A stretch of DNA of 60,152 bases from Alloalcanivorax balearicus MACL04 (GTDB taxonomy: Bacteria > Pseudomonadota > Gammaproteobacteria > Pseudomonadales > Alcanivoracaceae). The notes beneath the pieces were generated by a model. That model made no database searches, had not been told where the DNA came from, and was given only the letters and a program-made list of their open reading frames with translations. Location of the stretch: contig NZ_ARXS01000026.1 of assembly GCF_025532145.1 (NCBI RefSeq), positions 1 through 60,152 of the forward strand, given 5' to 3'. Of this stretch, positions 53,369-60,152 are shown in pieces (the first letter of the stretch is position 1; each line of letters starts with the position of its first letter). Made by a program: the position numbers and the translations under genes.

Positions 53369-55099
53369 ATGCCTTCCTCCCTTCAGGTATCCCTGGGACA
53401 GTACTCCGACAAAGGCCGCAAAGCCGTCAATCAAGATTTCCACGGCGCGCTGATTCCCGAGGGAATGCCGCTGACCAGCAAGGGGCTGGTGCTGGCGCTG
53501 GCCGATGGCATCGGCAGCAGCAACGTCAGTCACATCGCCTCGGAAACCGCGGTCAGCAGCTTTCTCGAAGACTACTTCAGCACCCCGGAGACCTGGTCGG
53601 TACGGCAATCCGCGCAACGGGTGATCAACGCCACCAATGCCTGGCTGCACGCGCAAACCCGCCAAAGCCAATACCGTTATGACCTGGACCGGGGCTACGT
53701 ATGCACTTTTACCGCTCTGGTGATCAAGGGGGACAGCGCCCATTGCTTCCATCTGGGTGATGCCCGCCTGTATCGGCTGAGTAATGGCGTCCTGGAACAG
53801 CTCACCGAAGATCACCGGTTGTGGGTGTCACAGGAGCAGAGTTACCTGAGCCGGGCGCTGGGCATGAACGCCCGCGCGGAAATCGATCATCTCAGCATGC
53901 CGGTAACGGAAGGGGACTGGTTCGTGCTGGCCACCGACGGCGTCCACGAGTATCTGGATGCCGACACCCTGATCAGCACTCTGGCCTCGCAAACCGATCC
54001 GCAACAGGCGGCAAAGACCCTGGCGGCACTGGCCTACGAACGCGGCAGCGAGGATAACCTGACCGTGCAGGTACTGCGCGTCGACCGGTTGCCGCGGGCG
54101 GAGCCATCGACCCTGTCCGGCCGCCTTGACGATCTGCCGCTACCGCCGGAGCTGCAGGTTCGCATGGAATTCGACGGCTACCGTATTCTGCGGGAGCTGC
54201 ATGCGAGCAGCCGCAGCCATGTCTATCTGGCGGAGGATCTGGACAGCGGCGCCACCGTGGTACTGAAAACCCCGGCCATCGACCGCGCCGCTGATCGCGC
54301 CTTTCTGGAACGGTTCATGATGGAGGAATGGATTGCCCATCGCATCGACCATCCCCACGTTCTCAAGGCGCCGCCAAGGCAACGGCAACGTCGTTACCTG
54401 TACACGGTGACGGACTATGTGGACGGGAAAACCCTGACTCAGTGGATGCGCGACCACCCCAACCCTTCGCTGGAAACGGTTCGGGATCTGGTGGAACAGA
54501 TCGCTCGCGCGCTGTACGCCTTTCATCGGCGGGAGATGCTGCACCAGGACCTGCGCCCGGAGAACGTGATGGTCGACGCCAACGGCACCGTCACCCTGAT
54601 CGACTTCGGCGCCGCCCGCGTGGCCGGGCTGGCGGAGCTGGCCCCGCCCCGGGACCGGGAAGCGCCGCAAGGCACCTTGCCTTACATGGCGCCGGAGTAC
54701 TTTCTCGGAGAACCGGGCGATACCGCCTCTGATTTGTTTTCCCTCGGTGTCATCACCTATCAACTGCTGACCGGGGATTTGCCCTACGGCACCACCGTGC
54801 CCCAGTGCCGGACCCGGGCCGCGCAGAACCGGCTCCGCTATCGCAGTGCCCTGCGCGACGACCGTGATCTGCCGGCCTGGGTGGACGGAACCCTGCGCAA
54901 GGCGGTGCATCCGCATCCGGACAAGCGTTATCGGGAGTTATCGGAATTTATCCATGACCTGCGCCATCCCAATCCGGGTCTGGCGCATCCCATCCGGGCA
55001 CCGCTGATGGAGCGCCATCCGGTGCGTTTCTGGCAGAGCATCAGTGCCGTGCTGGCACTGCTGGTGGTGCTGCTCGCCGTGCGTCTCTATGGCGCATAA
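53369..55099 (+). CDS. Bifunctional PP2C phosphatase / Ser-Thr protein kinase with C-terminal anchor
   Basis: This 576-residue protein fuses an N-terminal PP2C phosphatase (about residues 1-250) and a protein kinase (about 270-545). A C-terminal transmembrane helix (about 553-573) completes it. The PP2C part has VNQDFHGA, LALADGIGSSN, FHLGDARLYRL, ATDGVHEYL and SEDNLTVQV. The kinase part has the ATP Lys in VVLKTP, the catalytic loop HQDLRPENVMV (Gln replaces the Arg of HRD) and DFGAA. Its glycine loop is HASSRSHVY, without the usual glycines. Such fused proteins accompany nitrate/nitrite assimilation genes in Pseudomonas. It follows the channel gene by 58 bp. Start ATG at 53369. Confidence 0.9.
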   Translation: MPSSLQVSLGQYSDKGRKAVNQDFHGALIPEGMPLTSKGLVLALADGIGSSNVSHIASETAVSSFLEDYFSTPETWSVRQSAQRVINATNAWLHAQTRQSQYRYDLDRGYVCTFTALVIKGDSAHCFHLGDARLYRLSNGVLEQLTEDHRLWVSQEQSYLSRALGMNARAEIDHLSMPVTEGDWFVLATDGVHEYLDADTLISTLASQTDPQQAAKTLAALAYERGSEDNLTVQVLRVDRLPRAEPSTLSGRLDDLPLPPELQVRMEFDGYRILRELHASSRSHVYLAEDLDSGATVVLKTPAIDRAADRAFLERFMMEEWIAHRIDHPHVLKAPPRQRQRRYLYTVTDYVDGKTLTQWMRDHPNPSLETVRDLVEQIARALYAFHRREMLHQDLRPENVMVDANGTVTLIDFGAARVAGLAELAPPRDREAPQGTLPYMAPEYFLGEPGDTASDLFSLGVITYQLLTGDLPYGTTVPQCRTRAAQNRLRYRSALRDDRDLPAWVDGTLRKAVHPHPDKRYRELSEFIHDLRHPNPGLAHPIRAPLMERHPVRFWQSISAVLALLVVLLAVRLYGA

Positions 55100-55719
55100 G
55101 CGCGCAGGAACATGGCCACCACATCGGTGATATGGGCTTCGGCGTCCTCCGCCGTCATCGGTTCGCCGCAACCGATCAGCACCTGCATCTCATGGCAGCC
55201 CTTGATCAGGGAAAAGAAATGATCGGCGGCGCGATCCGGCGCCGTCACCCGCAATAATCCGCGCCGGTCCAGCTCCGCCAGCAGCCGCTCCATATCCAGC
55301 AGCGTCTTTTGCGGACCCACCTCGAAGAACAACCGGGCCATGGTCTGGTCCTGCCCGGCCTGGGCCGCCATCAGCCGCATCAGATTGACCGCGTCGTCCT
55401 GGGTCACCAGTTCATGGAAGGAGCGGGCGATACGCAGCAACACCTGTTCCAGCGACTGGCTCTCGTCGAAATGAAAGATCGGCAAGGGCATCTGCCCCTG
55501 GCATTTGATCTCCACCGCGGCGGCGAACAACGCCTCCTTGTCCTTGAAGTGACTGTAAACCGTGAGCTTGGAGACACCGGCGGCGGCGGCAATGGCATCC
55601 ATGCTGGTGCCGGAGTAACCCTGTTCCAGGAACAAGGTGGTGGCGGCGGCCAGGATGGCGTCGCGTTTGGCGGGGTCTTTGGGGCGGCCCGGGCCGCTGC
55701 GGGTCAGATTGTTCGACAT
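55087..55719 (-). CDS. TetR/AcrR-family transcriptional regulator
   Basis: This 210-residue repressor has an N-terminal TetR helix-turn-helix (SMDAIAAAAGVSKLTVYSHF at about residues 39-58), preceded by GRPKDPAKRDAILAAATTLF. A helical ligand domain resembling the AefR/TetR_C_7 group follows. It is divergent from the RND efflux operon and is the likely repressor of that operon and itself. Its last 13 bases overlap the convergent kinase gene, so the two stops interleave. Confidence 0.92.
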   Translation of the reverse strand: MSNNLTRSGPGRPKDPAKRDAILAAATTLFLEQGYSGTSMDAIAAAAGVSKLTVYSHFKDKEALFAAAVEIKCQGQMPLPIFHFDESQSLEQVLLRIARSFHELVTQDDAVNLMRLMAAQAGQDQTMARLFFEVGPQKTLLDMERLLAELDRRGLLRVTAPDRAADHFFSLIKGCHEMQVLIGCGEPMTAEDAEAHITDVVAMFLRAYAP

Positions 55720-55740
55720 GATCTCAACAAATGGTGGACT

Positions 55741-55782
55741 GGCGAGTTCACTAATTTTACTATACCGGCGAGTTTACCATTC
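55741..55782. promoter_or_regulatory. Divergent promoter/operator with direct repeat (tetR/efflux)
   Basis: GGCGAGTTCACTAATT (55741-55756) and GGCGAGTTTACCATTC (55767-55782) form an imperfect direct repeat with a 26-bp period. They lie in the AT-rich 149-bp gap between the tetR start and the adaptor gene. They are candidate TetR binding sites; the promoter hexamers themselves are not clear to me. Confidence 0.5.
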
Positions 55783-55868
55783 AACCGACAAAATAACGAC
55801 GTTGTTGTTACTGCTATCCGCAGGCGCTCTTTCCCGCCCGGGGGTACCAACAAGGGATAAGGTGTTCC

Positions 55869-57023
55869 ATGACTCGCCGCAACCGATCCACATCGCACTT
55901 ACCCACTCACCGCGTGGGCGCTTCCGGCCTGCCCCTGCTGTTTCTTGGCGCTCTGCTTGCCAGCGCGCTTGGCGGCTGCAGCGGTGATGCCGCCACCACC
56001 GAGCGCACCATCAGCACCGCTCTGGTGGTCCAGCCGGACAGCACCCGCGCCGGCCACGACAGCTTCGCCGGCGAGGTCCGCGCCCGCTACGAGCCCGATC
56101 TGGCGTTCCAGGTCGGCGGCAAGGTGATCGAGCGTTTGGTGGAGGTCGGAGACCGGGTGGAGAAGGGACAGCCGCTGGCCCGTATCGACCCTCGCGACGT
56201 GCGCCTGCAGCTGGATGCTTCCCGGGCCCGGGTGGCCGCCGCCAAGGCCGACCATGATCTGGCGCTCAGTGAGCAGAAACGCTACCAGACCCTGCTGGAA
56301 CGCAAGGTGATCAGCCAGTCCCAGTACGATTCGGTCAGCAGCCAGCTCGAAGCCGCCGCGGCACAGCTGCGCCAGGCCCACGCCGATCTGGAAGTAGCCC
56401 GCAACCAGGCCGGTTACGCCGAACTGCACGCGCCCCGGAACGGGGTCATCATGAGCCGCCAGGTCGAAGTCGGGCAGGTGGTGGCGGCCGGTCAGACCGT
56501 GTTCACGCTGGCCGCCGACGGCGATCGTGAAGTACTGATCCATCTCCCGGAAAACCACGTCAATCAGGTTTCTCTCAAACAGGACGTCAAAGTGGAATTG
56601 TGGTCGCGGCCCGGTGACCACTACGACGGCCGGGTCCGCGAGATCGCCCCGTCCGCCGATCCGCAATTGCGCACCTACGCGGCGCGGGTGGCTTTCACCA
56701 GTGACGACGTGCCCGCCGATCTGGGACAAAGCGCCCGGGTATTCTTCCCACAAGGTGGCACCCGCATGAGCATCCCGCTCAGCGCCCTCACCGCCGAGGA
56801 AGGCGCCCCTTATGTCTGGAAGGTGAATCCGGCGGACCAGACCCTGGTGAAAGCCCCTGTCCGCGTGGGGCCTTACCAGGAAGACGAGGTGCCGGTGCTG
56901 GCCGGCCTGGAAGCCGGTGACTGGATCGTCGCCGCTGGTGCCCAGTTATTTCGCGAAGGCCAGACCGTGAAACCGGTGGATCGTCGCAATCGGCAGGTGG
57001 ACTTCGGCGACGGGGGACACTGA
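55869..57023 (+). CDS. RND efflux periplasmic adaptor lipoprotein (MFP/HlyD family)
   Basis: This 384-residue adaptor has a lipoprotein signal with the lipobox LGGC at Cys37. The usual layout follows: a lipoyl half-motif PDLAFQVGGKVIERLVEVGDR, a coiled hairpin (about residues 110-175, Ala/Gln/Arg-rich) and the second lipoyl half NGVIMSRQVEVGQVVAAGQ. A beta-barrel and membrane-proximal domain complete it. It joins the RND pump to an outer-membrane channel. The pump gene follows after two bases. No outer-membrane factor gene is present in the window. Confidence 0.93.
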   Translation: MTRRNRSTSHLPTHRVGASGLPLLFLGALLASALGGCSGDAATTERTISTALVVQPDSTRAGHDSFAGEVRARYEPDLAFQVGGKVIERLVEVGDRVEKGQPLARIDPRDVRLQLDASRARVAAAKADHDLALSEQKRYQTLLERKVISQSQYDSVSSQLEAAAAQLRQAHADLEVARNQAGYAELHAPRNGVIMSRQVEVGQVVAAGQTVFTLAADGDREVLIHLPENHVNQVSLKQDVKVELWSRPGDHYDGRVREIAPSADPQLRTYAARVAFTSDDVPADLGQSARVFFPQGGTRMSIPLSALTAEEGAPYVWKVNPADQTLVKAPVRVGPYQEDEVPVLAGLEAGDWIVAAGAQLFREGQTVKPVDRRNRQVDFGDGGH

Positions 57024-57025
57024 GG

Positions 57026-60000
57026 ATGCGTTTCAATTTGTCCGAATGGGCGCTGCATAACCGCGCCCTGGTGCTCTACGCGATGATCCTTCTGGGCGCC
57101 CTCGGCGCGCTTTCCTACAGCCAGCTTGGACAAAGCGAGGACCCGCCGTTCACCTTCAAGGTCATGGTGGTGAACACGCTGTGGCCCGGCGCCAGCGCCG
57201 AGGACGTTTCCCGTCAGGTCACCGAGCGTATCGAAAAGAAGCTGATGGAAACCGGGGACTATGACCGCATCACCTCCTTTTCCCGCCCCGGTCAGTCCCA
57301 GGTCATGTTCATGGCGCGGGACGACATGCACTCCGACGACATTCCCGATCTCTGGTATCAGGTGCGCAAGAAGGTGGGCGATATCCGCCACACCCTGCCC
57401 CAGGGTATCCAGGGCCCGTTCTTCAATGACGAGTTCGGCACTACCTATGGCAATATCTACGCGCTCACCGGTGACGGCTTCGATTACGCGCTGAAGAAAG
57501 ACTACGCCGACCGCCTGCAACTGGCCCTGCAACGGGTCAAGGACGTGGGCAAAGTGGAGCTGCTTGGCCTGCAGGACGAGAAAATCTGGGTAGAGCTGTC
57601 CAATACCAAGCTGGCCGCCCTCGGTATTCCGCTCGGCGCGGTGCAACAGGCCCTGCAGCAACAGAACGCGGTTTCCGACGCCGGTTATTTTGAGACACCC
57701 TCCGACCGCGTGCGCCTGCGCGCCTCCGGTAATTTCCAAAGCGTGGAGGAGATCCGCCGCTTCCCCATCCGGTTCGAGGGCCGCACCCTGCGCCTGGAGG
57801 ACATCGCCAAGGTCTACCGTGGCTTCGACGACCCGCCAGCACCGCGCATGCGTTTCATGGGGGAGGACGCCATTGGCCTGGCGGTCTCCATGAAGGCAGG
57901 CGGCGACATTCTCGCCCTCGGTGAAAATCTGGAAAAGGAATTCGCCCACCTGCAGGACACTCTGCCGGCCGGCCTGTCGCTGCATAAGGTTTCCGACCAG
58001 CCGGCGGCGGTACGCGCCAGCGTCGGCGACTTTGTGCGGGTGCTGGTGGAGGCCCTGGTGATCGTGCTGCTGGTGAGTTTTTTCTCGCTGGGACTGCGCA
58101 CCGGTCTGGTGGTGGCGTTGTCCATTCCCCTGGTCCTGGCGATGACCTTCGCTCTGATGAATTACTTCGACATCGGCCTGCACAAGATTTCGCTCGGGGC
58201 GCTGGTGCTGGCGCTGGGGCTGATGGTGGACGACGCCATCATCGCGGTGGAGATGATGGCGATCAAGATGGAACAGGGCCTGAGCCGGATCAAGGCGGCC
58301 AGTTTCGCCTGGACCAGTACCGCCTTCCCCATGCTCACCGGCACCCTGATTACCGCGGCCGGCTTTCTACCGATCGCCACGGCTCAGTCCGGCACCGGTG
58401 AATACACCCGCTCCATTTTCCAGGTGGTGACGTTGTCGTTGCTGGTGTCCTGGATTACCGCTGTGGTGTTCGTGCCTTACCTGGGCGACAAACTGCTACC
58501 CAATCTGGCCCGCCGCAATGACGCCGGTGAAGTTCACGACCCCTACCAGAAGCCGTTTTACCGCCGTTTCCGCGCGCTGGTGAGCTGGTGTGTTTACCAC
58601 CGCAAAACCGTGATCGTGATGACGGTGGCGATCTTCATTGGCGCGGTGGCGCTATTTCGCTTCGTGCCGCAACAGTTCTTCCCGCCTTCCGCGCGACTGG
58701 AACTGATGGTGGATCTGAAGCTGAGCGAAGGCAGTTCACTGGAAGCCAGTCAGGCTCAGGCGGAGCGGCTCGAAGCCCTGCTGGCGGAAAACGACCAGGT
58801 GGAGAACTACGTGGCGTATGTCGGCACCGGATCCCCCCGCTTCTATCTGCCTCTGGACCAGCAACTGCCGGCGGCGAGCTTCGCCCAATTCGTTGTGCTG
58901 ACCCGCAATATTGAGGAGCGGGAAGAAGTTCGCTCCTGGCTGATCGACACGCTGGCGGCGGACTTCCCCACCGTGCGTTCGCGGGTGTCGCGTCTGGAGA
59001 ACGGCCCGCCGGTGGGCTACCCGATCCAGTTCCGGGTATCCGGGGAACACATCGGCGAAGTTCGTGATCTGGCCCGCCAGGTGGCGGAACGAATACGCGA
59101 GCAACCGCAGGTCAGCAACGTGCATCTGGACTGGGAAGAACCCAGCAAGGTGGTGCGCCTGAACATCGACCAGGACCGTGCCCGGGCGCTCGGCGTCAAC
59201 ACCGCCGATCTGTCCCAGGCGCTGCAAAGCTCGCTGTCCGGGGTGGCGGTCAGCCAGTACCGGGAAGACAACGAGTTGATCGATGTGGAAGTCCGTGGTG
59301 ATGCCCGCGAGCGCGAGGCGCTGGGGCTGTTGCCGAGTCTGGCGGTGCAGAACGAGGACGGCCGCAGTGTGCCGCTGTCCCAGATCGCCACCCTGGAATA
59401 CGGCTTCGAGGAAGGCGTCATCTGGCACCGCAATCGTTTGCCGACGGTGACTGTCCGCGCCGACATTTACGGCGACGAACAGCCCGCCACGCTGGTCAAC
59501 AAGATCCAGCCCACGTTGCAGGATATCCGTGATGCCCTGCCGCCGGGCTACCTGCTGGAAGTGGGCGGCACCGTGGAGGAATCCGCCCGCGGCCAGAAAT
59601 CGGTGAACGCCGGCATGCCGCTGTTCGTGCTGGTGGTGTTGACGTTACTGATGCTGCAACTGCGCAGCTTCTCACTGACGGCTATGGTGTTCCTGACCGC
59701 GCCCCTGGGGCTGATCGGCGTCACCCTGTTCCTGCTGTTTTTCGGTCAGCCGTTCGGCTTCGTCGCCATGCTGGGCACCATCGCGCTGGCCGGCATGATC
59801 ATGCGCAACTCGGTGATTCTGGTGGACCAGATCGGCCAGGATCTGGCCCAGGGCCGCGGCCAATACGAAGCCATCATTGAATCCACGGTGCGGCGCTTCC
59901 GGCCTATCGCCCTCACCGCGCTCACCGCGGTGCTGGCGATGATTCCGTTGTCCCGCAGTGATTTCTTCGGCCCGATGGCCGTGGCGATCATGGGCGGACT

Positions 60001-60082
60001 GATCGTCGCCACCGCTCTGACACTACTGTTTCTGCCCGCGCTGTACGCCGCCTGGTTCAGGGTTCCTCGTCCGGCCCGCTAA
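57026..60082 (+). CDS. RND efflux transporter permease (AcrB/MdtB-type)
   Basis: This 1018-residue pump has the RND layout: one N-terminal helix, a large periplasmic loop (about residues 30-330), six helices and a second large loop. Five or six more helices close the chain. Helix 4 carries the proton-relay Asp pair in GLMVDDAIIAVEMM. TAFPMLTGTLITAAGFLPI and IALAGMIMRNSVILVDQI are also typical. Drug or hydrocarbon export driven by protons is expected. The gene follows the adaptor by two bases and is ended by a strong terminator, so this operon has exactly two genes. Confidence 0.95.
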   Translation: MRFNLSEWALHNRALVLYAMILLGALGALSYSQLGQSEDPPFTFKVMVVNTLWPGASAEDVSRQVTERIEKKLMETGDYDRITSFSRPGQSQVMFMARDDMHSDDIPDLWYQVRKKVGDIRHTLPQGIQGPFFNDEFGTTYGNIYALTGDGFDYALKKDYADRLQLALQRVKDVGKVELLGLQDEKIWVELSNTKLAALGIPLGAVQQALQQQNAVSDAGYFETPSDRVRLRASGNFQSVEEIRRFPIRFEGRTLRLEDIAKVYRGFDDPPAPRMRFMGEDAIGLAVSMKAGGDILALGENLEKEFAHLQDTLPAGLSLHKVSDQPAAVRASVGDFVRVLVEALVIVLLVSFFSLGLRTGLVVALSIPLVLAMTFALMNYFDIGLHKISLGALVLALGLMVDDAIIAVEMMAIKMEQGLSRIKAASFAWTSTAFPMLTGTLITAAGFLPIATAQSGTGEYTRSIFQVVTLSLLVSWITAVVFVPYLGDKLLPNLARRNDAGEVHDPYQKPFYRRFRALVSWCVYHRKTVIVMTVAIFIGAVALFRFVPQQFFPPSARLELMVDLKLSEGSSLEASQAQAERLEALLAENDQVENYVAYVGTGSPRFYLPLDQQLPAASFAQFVVLTRNIEEREEVRSWLIDTLAADFPTVRSRVSRLENGPPVGYPIQFRVSGEHIGEVRDLARQVAERIREQPQVSNVHLDWEEPSKVVRLNIDQDRARALGVNTADLSQALQSSLSGVAVSQYREDNELIDVEVRGDAREREALGLLPSLAVQNEDGRSVPLSQIATLEYGFEEGVIWHRNRLPTVTVRADIYGDEQPATLVNKIQPTLQDIRDALPPGYLLEVGGTVEESARGQKSVNAGMPLFVLVVLTLLMLQLRSFSLTAMVFLTAPLGLIGVTLFLLFFGQPFGFVAMLGTIALAGMIMRNSVILVDQIGQDLAQGRGQYEAIIESTVRRFRPIALTALTAVLAMIPLSRSDFFGPMAVAIMGGLIVATALTLLFLPALYAAWFRVPRPAR

Positions 60083-60106
60083 TCCAGGCAAAGGGTGGTC
60101 CACATG

Positions 60107-60130
60107 GGGGGCGCAAGCCCCCTTTTTTTT
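60107..60130 (+). terminator. Rho-independent terminator of the RND operon
   Basis: A six-base-pair stem GGGGGC/GCCCCC (60107-60112 with 60117-60122) encloses the tetraloop GCAA, and eight T residues follow. It lies 24 bp after the RND stop codon on the plus strand. Confidence 0.93.
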
Positions 60131-60152
60131 GGTTCATCGCGGTTTAGAGGGA

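Overview
The window reads as chromosomal DNA of a high-GC gammaproteobacterium. The order folA-thyA-lgt-TSUP permease, then ptsP-rppH-HAD phosphatase, resembles Pseudomonas-type genomes, and the density of acyl-CoA catabolism genes together with REP-like palindromes fits an Alcanivorax/Alloalcanivorax-type marine bacterium. The genus is an inference from gene content only. I saw no rRNA, tRNA, CRISPR array, integrase, insertion sequence or prophage.

Region 1 (62-18721) is a catabolic block that resembles the acyclic-terpene (Atu) pathway. A minus-strand operon encodes a two-subunit biotin-dependent acyl-CoA carboxylase, an enoyl-CoA hydratase and an acyl-CoA ligase. After bioA and a secreted protein of unknown function come a second ligase and an AraC-type regulator. 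Divergent from the regulator is a plus-strand operon: an AtuD-like acyl-CoA dehydrogenase, an orphan TRAP solute-binding protein, a third ligase, a second dehydrogenase and an AtuA-family protein. Together these could import, activate, dehydrogenate, carboxylate and hydrate a branched or isoprenoid acid.

Region 2 (18890-24535) holds ynfA, a TIGR02444-type protein, an ABC-F ATPase, a Fur-controlled heme locus (hemP and a HemS-like protein) and two conserved proteins of unknown role. Region 3 (24539-27574) is the most unusual: an orphan beta-class DNA methyltransferase diverges from two tandem paralogous XRE regulators. The DNA between them is AT-rich and packed with repeated operator-like motifs, and the second regulator has no stop codon before running antisense through folA. 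Region 4 (27035-36319) is core: folA-thyA-lgt-TSUP, an NRDE protein, ptsP-rppH, a HAD phosphatase, a lipoprotein and a small outer-membrane barrel.

Region 5 (36538-41307) is a copper operon with a MerR/CueR-type promoter: copA, an embedded SAM methyltransferase, a membrane-anchored cupredoxin and a DUF411 protein, followed by a LysE exporter. Region 6 (41534-47073) holds rlmI, a DEAD-box helicase, an InaA-like kinase, an MFS transporter and a VOC protein. Region 7 (47310-52205) holds an alkylation-repair set (an AdaA-AlkA fusion overlapping ogt, plus a second ogt), a LysR regulator, a GST and a DedA protein. Region 8 (52206-55099) is a nitrite/formate channel and a fused PP2C phosphatase-kinase behind a convincing sigma-54 promoter with NtrC-like sites. 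Region 9 (55087-60130) is a TetR-controlled RND efflux pair ending in a strong terminator.

REP-like palindromes occur at nine or ten places, always 3' of genes. They occupy every one of the five convergent gene junctions that is not tightly packed.
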